Shown: positions 7,870-17,441, counted from the stretch's first letter. The stretch: 64,000 bases of DNA from Pseudolactococcus laudensis (GCF_013449735.1 NZ_JACBNY010000001.1:124001-188000); one strand, 5' to 3'. A program made the numbers and translations. The notes: generated from the letters alone by a model not told the origin.

Positions 7870-9510
7870 TTAAATCTTTTCAAAATGATTGATAAACGAC
7901 AGGAGGTTAGTTGCTTTTTGTAATTGTTGCCTTTTTTGTTTGTTGTCTAGAATTGGTAGCAATAAATCAAAAAAATAGTCAAGTTCATCGATATATTTCT
8001 CGCCAGGAATTATTAGGAATAATAATTTTACTTGTTTTCTTGTATTGCTCCAATTAATCGGTGTATTAAAAGTTGCAATAGCAATCTTTGTGACTGGTGA
8101 AGGAAAATCAAGAGGGTGAGAAATAGCTATGCCGTTTCTAATATAAGTTTCAGCAATATTTTCTCTCGCAATGACATCATCGTAGAAATTATCTGAGACG
8201 AAACCATCTTGTTCCAAGTTATCACAGACATATTTAATAGCTTCAAATTTTGAATACATATGTAAATTTGGAAAAAAGAGTTGTTTATCAAAAAGGTGCC
8301 ATGATTTTTTGGTAGGATGATAGTCTAGATTAGCTAAGAAGTCGCTTATTATTTGTATTTCTTTATTGATATTAGAAATGTCTACGATTAACGTTGGCAC
8401 AATACTGTCAATAATTGGTAAAGTTGAAATAATACAATCAACAGGCTTAGTTAAAAGTATATGCTGATAGTTTTTCAATGAGCTTTTATCAACTATCTCA
8501 ATATTGGGGATATTAGTTTCAAGTTCTGCTTGAAGAATCCTACTGGTTGCATTCCCACTTCCACAAACAAGTAAGATTCGTTTACGTTTAGAAAATGAAA
8601 CTTGTTTTCGTTTAATAGCCGCTTCAATATGAAGAGTGATATAACCAATATCATCAGGTGTAAATTCAAATGGAAATTTTTCGCCTAATATAGAGACGCA
8701 AGTCGAAGTTGCCTCATAAGACAAAGGATAATTTGTTTTTATATCATTAAGTATCGGATTTTTTTCCATTCTCTGGAAGTATTTTAATTTTAGTATAGCA
8801 TTGATGTGCCATAGCATATCGCTAATTAGCAGGGTGTCTTTGCTAAGTTCAAATTTATTATGGAAAAAATCATCAATATTTTTCAATAAAATAGTAACAT
8901 ATTATTCAACTTGTAGTTCTCTTTTTGATGGCGTTGCCCAAATTTCAACTGCATTTCCTAAAATATGATAAGCTAGATAATTTCTTTCAGTTTTAGGTAT
9001 GAGTATATCAAATTCATCTTCATAGGCTTTTAACATTTTTTCGAAATTATCAATCATTGTATCTGGTAAGGCCACTTTATTGATTGTATCTAGTTTTAAG
9101 CTATAGTTAGATTTACATCTTGAAATGCAAAGTGCAATATGAAATAAAATATTTTTTCTTTTGAAATCGGTGATTTCAGTTATAAAGTTACCGAAATAGT
9201 AATCGAAAATATAGTTAATTTTCTCAAGTTCAATATCTTGAAAAAGTTTTTGTTCTATTTCTGTATAACCTGAGATGTATTCAGTAAAGTTATGCTCTAC
9301 AAGGACATTAGTGATTAATCTTCGTTTGTCGATTTCATTGCCTTCTATGGAGAGTCCGAGATTTGTTCTGTTTTTTAGTCTAAGATTATATTTCTTGACG
9401 AGTGCACGAATCGGTTTTAAATAGGAATAGATTGTACTTTCAGCGACAAAAATTGTTTCAGATATAGTTTCAATAGGAATTGGTTTTGTTGCATATAAAA
9501 GCTTTCTGAC
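7870..9510 (-). pseudogene. PRD-type PTS-controlled transcription regulator (LicR/MtlR-like), broken
   Basis: The minus strand encodes the remains of a multidomain regulator. From the 5' end these are an HTH (IETISETIFVAESTIYSYLK), a first PRD region, then PRD2 (DMLWHINAIL and YITLHIEAAI), an EIIB-like domain (ILLVCGSGNATSRIL) and an EIIA-like domain (GIAISHPL). Two lesions are visible. An in-frame TAA at 8902-8904 separates the PRD1 part from the downstream part, which continues in the same frame; TTG 8886 could restart it. The N-terminal first HTH is missing where the sequence meets an EIIB fragment on the other strand near 9500-9515. Such regulators normally switch the adjacent PTS operon on via phosphorylation. 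The loss of the promoter region and of the DNA-binding N-terminus makes function unlikely. A 338-residue C-terminal product could still be made. Confidence 0.85.
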
Positions 9511-9690
9511 AAAGATGCTTTAACACAAAGTGAAATTGACGAAGCAGATGTGGTTATCGTTGCAGCCAACATTAAAGTTAATGGACGAGAACGATTTATA
9601 GGTAAACCGATTGTTGATGTGCCAACTAATGTTGTGATTAAATCCCCAAAAGGATTAATCAATAAAATAGTCAAAACTTATGGAGGATAA
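9499..9690 (+). pseudogene. PTS fructose-type EIIB, C-terminal fragment
   Basis: The frame after a TAA at 9496-9498 reads as the end of a fructose-family EIIB: LTQSEIDEADVVIVAANIKV, RERFIGKPI, then KIVKTYGG and stop, 5 bases before the EIIC start. The phosphorylatable cysteine region and all upstream sequence are gone. Immediately upstream the DNA belongs to the opposite-strand regulator, so the gene was truncated by a deletion that also removed its promoter and probably an EIIA gene. This is not a functional EIIB. Confidence 0.75.
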
Positions 9691-9695
9691 AGAGA

Positions 9696-10781
9696 ATGTT
9701 GAAGAAAATGCAATTAAAGAAACACGCCCTAACAGCGATCTCGTATATGTTGCCTTTAGTCGTTACAGCTGGTTTATTAATCGCAATAGGTAATTTTACT
9801 GGTGGTCAAGTTATTACGGATTATTCCAAATCTTACTCTGCCTGGGATGCACTTGTTTCACTTGGTGTTTTAGGAATGGGATTATTGGCGCCAGTTATTT
9901 CCGGAGCAATCGCTTATTCTATTGCAGATAGGCCAGGGATTGCACCAGGTCTATTTATGGGACTAATTGCCAACTCGATAGGTGCTGGATTTTTAGGTGG
10001 TATGCTCGGTGGGTTCATCGTCGGTTGGTTTGTCTTATTATTAAAAACACATCTAAAAGTACCCAAATGGGCAGAAGGTTTGCTACCAATGCTGATAATT
10101 CCACTTTTTTCAACAGTGATTATTGGTGTCTTGATGTACTTTGTATTCGGTGTTCCGATTGTATGGGCAACTGATGCATTACATGAATTTTTAGTTGGCC
10201 TACAAGGTAGTGGTCGCTTTGTTTTTGGTGGAATTATGGGTCTGATGGTTGGTTTTGACTTTGGAGGACCAGTCAATAAAGTAGCTAGTCTATTTGCCGA
10301 TGGGATGTTGCTTGAAAAAATTTATCAACCAGAAGCTGTAAAGGTTCTGTGTTCAATGGTACCACCATTTGGAGTGACCATTGCCCTTGTGCTTTCAAAA
10401 CTATTTCATACGAAAAAGTTTACTACAGAAGAACAAGATAATATCGGAATCGCTTTTCCAATGGGAATTTGTATGATCACTGAGGGGGTCATTCCGTTAG
10501 CAGCGGTAGATCCAATTCGTATTATTGCTTCTAGTATGCTTGGATGTAGTATTTGCGGCGCCTTATCAATGACATTTAATGTTGGATCGAAAGTTCCAAG
10601 TGGTGGTATGTTCATAGTACCAACAATGTCAAATCCATTGATGGCTTTTCTATCTTTGTTTGCAGGTTCATTGGCAATGGGAATCTTACTTTTCATTTTG
10701 AAAAAAGAGCCGAAAGAAGACGTGAAATTAGAAGATATCAAGGAAGAAGAGCTCGACATTGCTTCAATTACATTTAACTAA
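9696..10781 (+). CDS. PTS fructose-family permease, EIIC component
   Basis: A 361-residue integral membrane protein with about nine hydrophobic segments. Family motifs of the Fru EIIC group are clear: SYMLPLVVTAGLLIAIG near the N-terminus, FDFGGPVNKVA in the middle and ITEGVIPLAAVDPIR towards the end. It would carry and help phosphorylate a ketose or related sugar across the membrane with EIIA and EIIB partners. GGAGG lies 8 bases before the ATG. The adjacent EIIB is truncated and no EIIA is present in the window, so it could only work with subunits encoded elsewhere. Two class II aldolase genes follow in the same direction, indicating a sugar that ends as a ketose bisphosphate. The substrate is not determinable. 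Confidence 0.85.
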   Translation: MLKKMQLKKHALTAISYMLPLVVTAGLLIAIGNFTGGQVITDYSKSYSAWDALVSLGVLGMGLLAPVISGAIAYSIADRPGIAPGLFMGLIANSIGAGFLGGMLGGFIVGWFVLLLKTHLKVPKWAEGLLPMLIIPLFSTVIIGVLMYFVFGVPIVWATDALHEFLVGLQGSGRFVFGGIMGLMVGFDFGGPVNKVASLFADGMLLEKIYQPEAVKVLCSMVPPFGVTIALVLSKLFHTKKFTTEEQDNIGIAFPMGICMITEGVIPLAAVDPIRIIASSMLGCSICGALSMTFNVGSKVPSGGMFIVPTMSNPLMAFLSLFAGSLAMGILLFILKKEPKEDVKLEDIKEEELDIASITFN

Positions 10782-10808
10782 ACCTTTAGTAAGGAGGGCG
10801 TATAAAAA

Positions 10809-11663
10809 ATGTATACTTCGATGAAATCTATGTTGAAAAAGGCAAATGCAAATCATTACGCTGTGTTGGCAATCAATGCTTTTAATCTAGAAACTTGCAA
10901 AGCGATTATTGATGTAGCAGAGGAAAACCGTGCACCGATTATTATTGATTTATTGCAAGAACATCTTGAAAAGCATATTGATTACAAATATATGGCAGAA
11001 GGCATTAAGAAAATGTGTCAAGACTCTTCGATAGAGGTGGCGATTAATTTAGATCACGGTAAGCATGTCCCTCATGTCAAACAAGTGTTACAACAAGGGA
11101 TGCTCAGTGTGATGATTGATGCCTCTACTCATGAATTTGAAGAAAATATTGCAATTACCAAAGAGATTGTAAAGCTGGCGGAAATTTATGATGCGAGTGT
11201 AGAAGCCGAAGTAGGCCACATGGGGAGTGTGGCAGAAGGAAATTGGACAGTTGATTCAATGTATACGAATCCGGATGAAGCTATTCGATTTATTCAAGAA
11301 ACAGGGGTAGATTGTCTTGCGATATCTTTTGGGACAACACATGGGGATTACCCCGAGAATTATATTCCTGAATTTCGGTTTGATATTGTGGAGCAGATAA
11401 AGAAGGCGACTCATTTACCTTTAGTAATCCACGGTGGTAGCGGTGCGGGAGAAGAAAATCTGTTGCAATCTATAAAATCAGGTATTAATAAAATTAATAT
11501 TGGTACAGATATTATGAAAGCACAACGTGAGTATGTTAGACAAGCTATTAAAGTAGATAACGATATTGAATACCCTACTTTAATTCACGGAACAATTCAA
11601 GCAGCAAAAGATGAAATTCAAAAATATTTAAATTTATCTGGTTCAATTAATCAATCACTTTAA
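10809..11663 (+). CDS. Class II ketose-bisphosphate aldolase (copy 1)
   Basis: A 284-residue zinc-dependent aldolase of the fructose/tagatose-bisphosphate family. The LDHG motif holds the catalytic Asp and a zinc His, and EAEVGHMG, GTTHGDYP and VIHGGSG supply the other metal and phosphate ligands. The NIGTDI segment near the C-terminus binds the second phosphate. The start has GGAGGGCG 8-14 bases upstream, 27 bases after EIIC, so they form one transcript. It cleaves a C6 bisphosphate to dihydroxyacetone phosphate plus an aldehyde; the exact substrate is unknown. It is distinct from the housekeeping glycolytic aldolase by its accessory context. Confidence 0.88.
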   Translation: MYTSMKSMLKKANANHYAVLAINAFNLETCKAIIDVAEENRAPIIIDLLQEHLEKHIDYKYMAEGIKKMCQDSSIEVAINLDHGKHVPHVKQVLQQGMLSVMIDASTHEFEENIAITKEIVKLAEIYDASVEAEVGHMGSVAEGNWTVDSMYTNPDEAIRFIQETGVDCLAISFGTTHGDYPENYIPEFRFDIVEQIKKATHLPLVIHGGSGAGEENLLQSIKSGINKINIGTDIMKAQREYVRQAIKVDNDIEYPTLIHGTIQAAKDEIQKYLNLSGSINQSL

Positions 11664-11689
11664 ATAATTATAACTAAGTTTTGTTTTTT

Positions 11690-11815
11690 AAAAATAACGG
11701 ATTGGATGCTGTATCCGATGAATTTAGTTATTTACGACAAAACTCTAAAATTTACGAACTCAAATATCCAAAGTTTAAGTGATAATAAAGTAGCTTAATC
11801 ACTTAGATATTTAAA
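11690..11815 (+). promoter_or_regulatory. Two intercistronic hairpins between the aldolase genes
   Basis: Hairpin one brackets AATAACGGAT and ATCCG...TAGTTATT. Hairpin two pairs TAAGTGAT with ATCACTTA around 11780-11804. Neither has a strong T-run, so they may be processing or attenuation sites within the operon rather than full terminators. Confidence 0.4.
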
Positions 11816-11834
11816 AATCCAAGGAGAAAAAATT

Positions 11835-12728
11835 ATGTTAATCAATATGAAACAAATGTTAGAAATAGCAAAAAAACAAGGCTTTGCAGTTGGTGCGTAC
11901 AACATTTCAGATAATGAATTATTTCAAACGGTAGTTGAAACAGCAGAAGAGAATCTTTCGCCAGCAATTATCGAAGTTCATCCAGATGAATTGACATTTG
12001 CTAAAGATGATTTCTTTAAGTACGTTGTTGCACGACTTTCAAATAGTAACATCCCCTTTGTTTTACATTTAGATCATGGTGACAGTATGACCTCGGTATT
12101 GCGTGCAATTCGTTGTGGTTTCACTTCAGTTATGATTGATGGTTCGCTACTACCTTTTGAAGAGAATCTGAAAATAACGAAAGAAGTGGTGGATATTTGT
12201 CACTTGTTAGGGATTTCGGTAGAAGGTGAGCTAGGAACAATTGGGAGTATGGGTGCAACAATGGAAGAAGGTGTTGATGGAATTACCTATACAGATCCTA
12301 AAGATGCGAAACACTTTGTTGAAACGACTGGTGTTGATACTTTAGCAGTTGCGATAGGTACGGCACATGGTATTTATCCAAAAGGATTTGAACCAAAACT
12401 TAACATGGATGTGTTGAAATCAATTACACAAGAAATCAGCATTCCATTAGTTTTACACGGTGGCTCAAATAATCCCGATTCAGAAATCAGTGAAGCAGTC
12501 CGTTTAGGAATTTCAAAAGTTAATATTTCTTCTGATTTCAAATTTGCTATCTATAAAAAATTACGTGAAGTCTTATCAACTCGTGAAGGTTGGGATCCAA
12601 ATAATATCTTTCCAGAGTGTATGATTGAAGGTAAAAAAGTAGTCAAACACAAGATGGTATTATTTGATAGTATCAATAAAGCCGAATATTACCAAAAATT
12701 GACACCTTGGAGACAAGAGTTCTTATAA
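11835..12728 (+). CDS. Class II ketose-bisphosphate aldolase (copy 2)
   Basis: A 297-residue paralogue of the preceding gene, with the same zinc-aldolase landmarks: LDHGDSM, VEGELGTIGS, GTAHGIYP, VLHGGSNN and KVNISSDF. It is divergent from copy 1 in sequence and has a longer C-terminal tail (VVKHKMVLFDSINKAEYYQK), so it may act on a different ketose bisphosphate or epimer. AAGGAG lies 8 bases before the ATG. The 171-base gap holds two hairpins but no clear promoter. A strong double terminator follows, closing the sugar operon. Confidence 0.87.
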   Translation: MLINMKQMLEIAKKQGFAVGAYNISDNELFQTVVETAEENLSPAIIEVHPDELTFAKDDFFKYVVARLSNSNIPFVLHLDHGDSMTSVLRAIRCGFTSVMIDGSLLPFEENLKITKEVVDICHLLGISVEGELGTIGSMGATMEEGVDGITYTDPKDAKHFVETTGVDTLAVAIGTAHGIYPKGFEPKLNMDVLKSITQEISIPLVLHGGSNNPDSEISEAVRLGISKVNISSDFKFAIYKKLREVLSTREGWDPNNIFPECMIEGKKVVKHKMVLFDSINKAEYYQKLTPWRQEFL

Positions 12729-12730
12729 GT

Positions 12731-12771
12731 TTCTGTTCATTTCAGGATTTCAATTCCTGAAATGAACAGAA
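12731..12771. terminator. Long perfect hairpin after aldolase operon
   Basis: TTCTGTTCATTTCAGG pairs perfectly over 16 bp with CCTGAAATGAACAGAA around a 9-base loop. No T-run follows directly; a second hairpin begins in its last bases. Confidence 0.65.
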
Positions 12772-12817
12772 AAAGCGCGTGAAATGACGTTTTTAAAACG
12801 AATTTCAAGCGCTTTTT
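12770..12817. terminator. Bidirectional intrinsic terminator
   Basis: AAAAAGCGC-TGAAAT pairs with ATTTCA-GCGCTTTTT, with an inner CGTTTT/AAAACG stem. A-tract and T-tract flank the two sides, so it can stop both the aldolase operon and the converging ABC transporter operon. Confidence 0.8.
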
Positions 12818-12860
12818 CTATCTTTTAAAATAAATATTACTTTTTAGTCTTGTCTTATTT

Positions 12861-13601
12861 TTAATCCTGCAAGAACCGTGTCAAAAATTCTTTTGTTCGT
12901 TCTTCTTTTGGATTGACAAAGATTTCTTCTGGTGTGCCACTTTCAGCGACGACACCTTTATTCATGAAAATGACACGGTCAGACACTTCGCGGGCGAAGG
13001 CCATTTCGTGTGTCACGATAACCATGGTCAAGCCGCTTTCAGCTAGCTCTTTCATTGTTTTCAGAACTTCGCCGACCATTTCAGGGTCGAGGGCGCTAGT
13101 TGGTTCGTCAAATAAGAGAACATCAGGATTCATAGACAACGCGCGAGCGATTGCAACACGTTGTTTTTGACCACCTGAGAGTTGACTTGGTTTGGCATTA
13201 ACAAATCGATCCATGCCAACAGCAGTCAGGTTTTCTAAAGCGATTTTTTTCGCCTCGGCACGCTGACGTTTCAGCACGGTTGTTTGTGCCACGATAACAT
13301 TTTCTAGGACATCTAGGTTATTGAAAAGGTTGAAAGATTGGAATACCATGCCCAGGTGGGTGCGGTATTTGTTAAGGTCGTAGCCTTTTTTGAGGACGTT
13401 TTCGCCTTTGTAGATGATTTCGCCAGATGTTGGTTGCTCTAGCAAGTTGATTGAGCGAAGTAGGGTTGATTTACCGCTACCTGAGCTACCAATGATAGAG
13501 ATAACTTCACCAGAGGCAACGGTCATGTGGATATCCTTGAGGACTTCGTTTTGCCCGAATGATTTTTTGAGATTTTTAATGTCAAGTACGATATCTCTCA
13601 T
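12861..13601 (-). CDS. Polar amino-acid ABC transporter, ATP-binding protein (GlnQ-like)
   Basis: A 246-residue ABC ATPase. Walker A is GSSGSGKST, the Q-loop region is [16 protein letters not shown], the signature is [10 protein letters not shown], Walker B is [14 protein letters not shown], and the H-loop is IVTHEM. The combination [16 protein letters not shown] is typical of the polar amino-acid uptake (PAAT) ATPases. It powers the fused receptor-permease encoded immediately upstream, with a 4-base overlap. It ends facing a shared terminator. Confidence 0.92.
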   Translation of the reverse strand: MRDIVLDIKNLKKSFGQNEVLKDIHMTVASGEVISIIGSSGSGKSTLLRSINLLEQPTSGEIIYKGENVLKKGYDLNKYRTHLGMVFQSFNLFNNLDVLENVIVAQTTVLKRQRAEAKKIALENLTAVGMDRFVNAKPSQLSGGQKQRVAIARALSMNPDVLLFDEPTSALDPEMVGEVLKTMKELAESGLTMVIVTHEMAFAREVSDRVIFMNKGVVAESGTPEEIFVNPKEERTKEFLTRFLQD

Positions 13602-15193
13602 TTTTCGCCTCCTAACTCAATAGTAGCTTCTTTTAATGGCAGTTGCATTTGATTAGCACCCGTCGTATAGCTTTCAGAGTCAAGTTTTTTCTCAACAAAT
13701 CTTAAAATACGTGTGACTATGAAAGTCAAGATGAAGTAAATGGCTGCTATGATAGTAAAAGTTTGGAAATACTGGTAGTTTTGTTGTGCAACCGTGTTCC
13801 CTTGGAAGAAAAGCTCTGTGATAGAAATGACATTCAAAACAGATGTATCCTTGATGTTGATGACAAATTCATTACCTGTCGCAGGGAGAATGTTACGGAT
13901 GACCTGTGGCAAGACAATCTTACGCATGGTTTGCCCGTGATTCATTCCCAAAGCACTTGCGGCCTCGAATTGACCTGTATCAACAGAGAAAATCCCACCA
14001 CGTACGATTTCACTCATGTAAGCCCCTGTATTAATTGAGACGATGATGAGAGCGGCTAAAGTCTTATCCATAGAAAGACCGAGGAACTGCGCAGAACCAT
14101 AGTAGATGACCATGGCTTGTACAATCATAGGCGTACCACGGAAAATTTCAACGTAGATATTGATAACCCAACCGACAAGAGTTTGCAGCAAAGCAAGTGC
14201 ACGATTAGCAGATTTTTTAGCGGTGCGGAAGACCCCAATCAAAAGACCGATAAAGGTACCGATAAAAGTCCCGATAATTGAAATGAATAAAGTCATGCCA
14301 GCAGCACGGACGAAGTCACCACCATTGTCTTTGATAATTGCACCAACTTGTGCCCAAAACCCAGTTTCTTTATCAGATTGAGTTTGGAGACCAACCATGT
14401 CGTCCATGATTTTAGTTTGTTCAGCCTGACTCATTGTGGCAAGCACTTCATTGATTTTTTCGAGATTTTTATCACCCTTGCGTAGACCGACAGCCGTTTG
14501 CGTATCATCAGGGTTGGTTTTGAAACCATTCCCTTCAGAAAAAGTAATCATTTTAAATTTTGAATTTTTTGACTCAGCCGTAATCCCTTCAGGACGTTCG
14601 CCGACATAGCCGTCAATGGGACCTGCCTCGAGGGCAACGCGCATGGCCGAAAAATCGCCCATAGCAGGTTCTTGTGTGGCACCTATCATCTGTGGAATTA
14701 AATCGTAATGGAAGACACCTTGTTGACCAGTAATTTTAGCACCTTTGAAGTCATTGATAGACGTCGCATTAGCATATTTACCATCTTTTCTGACCATGAC
14801 AACTAACTGACTTGTATAGTAATTTTGTGAGAAATCAATCTCTTTTTTACGTTCAGCAGTCGGGCTCATCCCAGCGATAATGGCATCGATTTTACCAGAA
14901 GTGAGGGCAGGCAAGAGGCCGTCCCATTTCGTTTTGACAATCACTAATTTTTTGTCTAGTTTTTCAGCGATTTTCTTAGCGATTTGAACATCATAGCCGT
15001 TAGCGTATTGGTTACTACCGTCAATTTTGACAGCACCATTAGCTTGTGTTTTCTGGGTCCAGTTAAAAGGCGGGTAGCCTGCCTCCATGCCGACACGGAA
15101 TTCATTGTCATCACTAGCAGCACTGACAAGTGTTGCTGGTACAAGACTGAAGACAAGAAGTGTCGCAAAGATAAGTGAAAATATTTTTTTCAT
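13598..15193 (-). CDS. Amino-acid ABC transporter, fused substrate-binding protein and permease
   Basis: A 531-residue fusion. Residues 1-25 are a signal peptide/anchor. About residues 30-270 form one periplasmic-binding-protein-type domain ([34 protein letters not shown]). The C-terminal half is a PAAT permease with [16 protein letters not shown] and the EAA loop [20 protein letters not shown]. It imports a polar amino acid such as glutamine, glutamate or a basic amino acid; the ligand cannot be assigned. Lactococcal GlnP has two binding domains, whereas this protein has one, so it is a different paralogue. A good minus-strand promoter lies 35-60 bases upstream. Confidence 0.9.
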   Translation of the reverse strand: MKKIFSLIFATLLVFSLVPATLVSAASDDNEFRVGMEAGYPPFNWTQKTQANGAVKIDGSNQYANGYDVQIAKKIAEKLDKKLVIVKTKWDGLLPALTSGKIDAIIAGMSPTAERKKEIDFSQNYYTSQLVVMVRKDGKYANATSINDFKGAKITGQQGVFHYDLIPQMIGATQEPAMGDFSAMRVALEAGPIDGYVGERPEGITAESKNSKFKMITFSEGNGFKTNPDDTQTAVGLRKGDKNLEKINEVLATMSQAEQTKIMDDMVGLQTQSDKETGFWAQVGAIIKDNGGDFVRAAGMTLFISIIGTFIGTFIGLLIGVFRTAKKSANRALALLQTLVGWVINIYVEIFRGTPMIVQAMVIYYGSAQFLGLSMDKTLAALIIVSINTGAYMSEIVRGGIFSVDTGQFEAASALGMNHGQTMRKIVLPQVIRNILPATGNEFVINIKDTSVLNVISITELFFQGNTVAQQNYQYFQTFTIIAAIYFILTFIVTRILRFVEKKLDSESYTTGANQMQLPLKEATIELGGEK

Positions 15194-15227
15194 AGGTCTC
15201 TTTCTAATCTCTATAGGTTATCTCTTA

Positions 15228-15256
15228 ATTCTACTAAAAATTGACAGAATGTTCAA
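15228..15256 (-). promoter_or_regulatory. Promoter of the amino-acid ABC operon
   Basis: On the minus strand TTGAAC (15251-15256) and TAGAAT (15228-15233) are separated by 17 bases, a near-consensus sigma-A promoter, 35 bases before the start codon. Confidence 0.65.
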
Positions 15257-15370
15257 TATAGATAAGTCAGTATTTTGCTTGTTGATAGGATTATTGTTAA
15301 AAATCAGTAATTATTCACAAAATTTGAAAGGGTTTTGTTATAATAAAATCAAACAGTTGTAAAATAAATG

Positions 15371-15418
15371 ATACTGAAAGCGGTACGACATCGTCGTAAA
15401 CTTCTGTAGAAAATTAGG
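15371..15418. repeat. 48-bp dispersed palindromic repeat, copy B
   Basis: Begins ATACTGAAAGCGGTACGAC and ends GTAGAAAATTAGG, with 43 of 48 bases identical to copy A at 6237-6284. The hairpin stem TACGAC/GTCGTA is intact. In this copy the element continues into further hairpin-rich sequence up to about 15567. Confidence 0.8.
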
Positions 15419-15567
15419 GATTTATGGTGCTCCTGCGATTCGCTGGTGAAACTTCTGCGCTTGCGCAGGTTCAGAAATCATCTATTTTCCTATGGCATTG
15501 CAGTTGTCGCTTTAGCGGCGTACGGAAAAGCCAAAGGCAACGTGCCTAAGTGATTTATCACTTAGGC
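15419..15567. repeat. Hairpin-rich extension of repeat copy B
   Basis: Successive short hairpins follow copy B: CTGCGC-TT-GCGCAG, GTCGC/GCGGC, and a perfect 10-bp stem GCCTAAGTGA/TCACTTAGGC at 15544-15567. No reading frame is convincing. The whole 15371-15567 block sits between the ABC operon promoter and uppP and resembles a modular BOX-like intergenic element. Confidence 0.5.
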
Positions 15568-15627
15568 GTTGATAAGAAGTTAGCTTGAAGTTCAAACGTG
15601 TAAATTAAACATGAGAAAGTAGATAAA

Positions 15628-16464
15628 ATGGAATTTATAAAAGCAATTATTTTAGGGATTATTGAAGGTATCACGGAGTGGTTACCGATTAGCTCGACTG
15701 GACATTTGATTCTAGCTGATGAATTTATCAAGCTCAAACAATCCACTGAGTTCATGAATATGTTTAATGTCGTGATTCAGCTAGGTGCGATTTTAGCGGT
15801 TGTTGTGATTTATTTTAAAAAACTCAATCCCTTTGATTCAAGTAAGACACCACGTGAGACCCAATTAACATGGCAACTTTGGTTGAAAGTGATTATTGCA
15901 TGTATTCCGGCAGTCATTATTGGCTTGCCACTGGATGATTGGTTGGATGCGCATTTTCATAAATTTGTTCCTATCGCATTCATGTTGATTATTTACGGTT
16001 TTGCTTTCATTTACGTGGAGAAGTGGGCGAAAACACGTCCAGATACTTTGACTAACCTTGATAGAATGTCGTATCGCTTTGCTTTTTATATTGGCTTGAT
16101 TCAGGTCTTGTCATTAATGCCAGGTACATCTCGTTCAGGTGTGACCATTCTTGGCGCGATTATCCTAGGAGCGTCACGTTTCGTTGCGACTGAGTTTACA
16201 TTTTTCCTTGGGATTCCGGTTATGTTCGGTGCGAGTCTTTTGAAAATCGTCAAATTCATGTTCAGCGGAGTGGGCTTTAGTTTGTCGCAGTTTGCCATTT
16301 TAATGGTTGCTAGTGTGACAGCTTTTCTGGTGTCTATTGTGGTCATTAAATTCTTGATGGATTATATCAAGAAACACGATTTCACTTTCTTTGGTAAATA
16401 TCGGATTGTTCTCGGCGCGATTTTGTTAGTCTATGCAGGTATTTCAGCGGTATTTGGTGGATGA
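15628..16464 (+). CDS. uppP: Undecaprenyl-diphosphatase (BacA/UppP)
   Basis: A 278-residue integral membrane enzyme that dephosphorylates undecaprenyl pyrophosphate to recycle the lipid carrier of peptidoglycan. It has the diagnostic [14 protein letters not shown] motif near residues 12-25 with catalytic Glu and Ser, and the second motif [10 protein letters not shown] around residue 160. About eight membrane helices are present. The ribosome binding site (GAGAAAG) is weak. The next membrane-protein gene overlaps its stop by 4 bases. Overproduction of this family gives bacitracin tolerance. Confidence 0.94.
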   Translation: MEFIKAIILGIIEGITEWLPISSTGHLILADEFIKLKQSTEFMNMFNVVIQLGAILAVVVIYFKKLNPFDSSKTPRETQLTWQLWLKVIIACIPAVIIGLPLDDWLDAHFHKFVPIAFMLIIYGFAFIYVEKWAKTRPDTLTNLDRMSYRFAFYIGLIQVLSLMPGTSRSGVTILGAIILGASRFVATEFTFFLGIPVMFGASLLKIVKFMFSGVGFSLSQFAILMVASVTAFLVSIVVIKFLMDYIKKHDFTFFGKYRIVLGAILLVYAGISAVFGG

Positions 16465-16868
16465 AAAAGGTAAAGTCATGGACAAGTTTTATGCCGATTC
16501 TTATAATGTTGCTGGCTTTCGTGTTGCTCAAGCTTACGGAGGGAGGAACAGTTAGCGCCTATAATATGGAGGTGCTGTTGTTTCTCATTCCCAGCTCTTA
16601 CGCTTTCGAGGGTGCTATACAGGGCAAACGTTGCAGAAAATTTTTGAGTGCCTTGGTTTTTAATTTTTCAATTATCGTGTCAATGTTACTTATCTCATGG
16701 TTTTGGAATGTTTTGACAAAGGTGCATGATGACTGGTACCAAATGTATTATACTTGGGGTTGGTTTCAGGTGATTGCAATGTATTGTGGGATTTATCTTT
16801 TGTTCTTGACAGTAATTTATACCTTGTTTTATGTGATTGGTTGGTTTTTCAGAAAAAGAAAATCCTAA
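16461..16868 (+). CDS. Four-helix membrane protein, unknown, coupled to uppP
   Basis: A 135-residue hydrophobic protein starting [16 protein letters not shown], with four predicted membrane segments and a basic C-terminus (FRKRKS). Its start overlaps the uppP stop (ATGA), so it is translationally coupled and may act with the phosphatase or on the envelope. No recognisable domain. Confidence 0.65.
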   Translation: MKKVKSWTSFMPILIMLLAFVLLKLTEGGTVSAYNMEVLLFLIPSSYAFEGAIQGKRCRKFLSALVFNFSIIVSMLLISWFWNVLTKVHDDWYQMYYTWGWFQVIAMYCGIYLLFLTVIYTLFYVIGWFFRKRKS

Positions 16869-16884
16869 CGATATAGACGAATAG

Positions 16885-16922
16885 ACTGGTAGTGGATTTT
16901 AATCTGCTCCCAGTTTTTGTTT
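16885..16922 (+). terminator. Intrinsic terminator after uppP operon
   Basis: ACTGG-TAG-TGGAT pairs with ATCTG-CT-CCCAGT with one mismatch and G-U pairs, followed by TTTTTG. Confidence 0.55.
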
Positions 16923-17037
16923 GCACAGAAATTTAATGATTAGATTAAGGTAAATTAAGTTTGCTTTAAGTTTTAAGTGTATAATTAAGGCGATAAGTGT
17001 GCAGAGGGGATGTTAAGAGAAAATAGGAGAATTAAAG

Positions 17038-17349
17038 ATGACTAAAAAGAAACTGTTTACGAATAAATGGTATATATTGTATGCCTTAGTACCAATTCTT
17101 TTCTTTGCCGGAGCAGCCGTAACCTTGCAACTTAATCCCATAAAAAATCCGTCAATCTTAATATATGGTGTGAAAAGTGCTGAATCTGACAAAAATAATA
17201 ATTTTAAATTTTCAAAAATGACTTTGACAGATGGTCGAGTCATTGAGCAACCGACGATGGATGACATGCGTGAGAATAATCTATTCACCTACCATAATGA
17301 AGAAGAGCTAAATCATGCCTATTCATTTACAACAAATATGTTAAATTAA
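17038..17349 (+). CDS. Small membrane-anchored protein, unknown
   Basis: A 103-residue protein: basic N-terminus, one helix (about residues 12-30, WYILYALVPILFFAGAAVTL), then an extracellular domain of about 70 polar residues. TAGGAG lies 11 bases before the ATG and a terminator follows. It is probably a single-gene unit and resembles small lactic-acid-bacterial exported proteins. No family is recognised. Confidence 0.6.
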   Translation: MTKKKLFTNKWYILYALVPILFFAGAAVTLQLNPIKNPSILIYGVKSAESDKNNNFKFSKMTLTDGRVIEQPTMDDMRENNLFTYHNEEELNHAYSFTTNMLN

Positions 17350-17373
17350 GCAAACTTACTGAAAAAAAGTATA

Positions 17374-17397
17374 AAACCTAGTTAATTCTAGGTTTTT
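17374..17397 (+). terminator. Intrinsic terminator
   Basis: AAACCTAG pairs with CTAGGTTT around TTAATT, with a short T-run. Confidence 0.65.
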
Positions 17398-17441
17398 AGT
17401 TTAGGATTGATAATCTCTCGCCTCCAAAAAAAATAAAAAAC

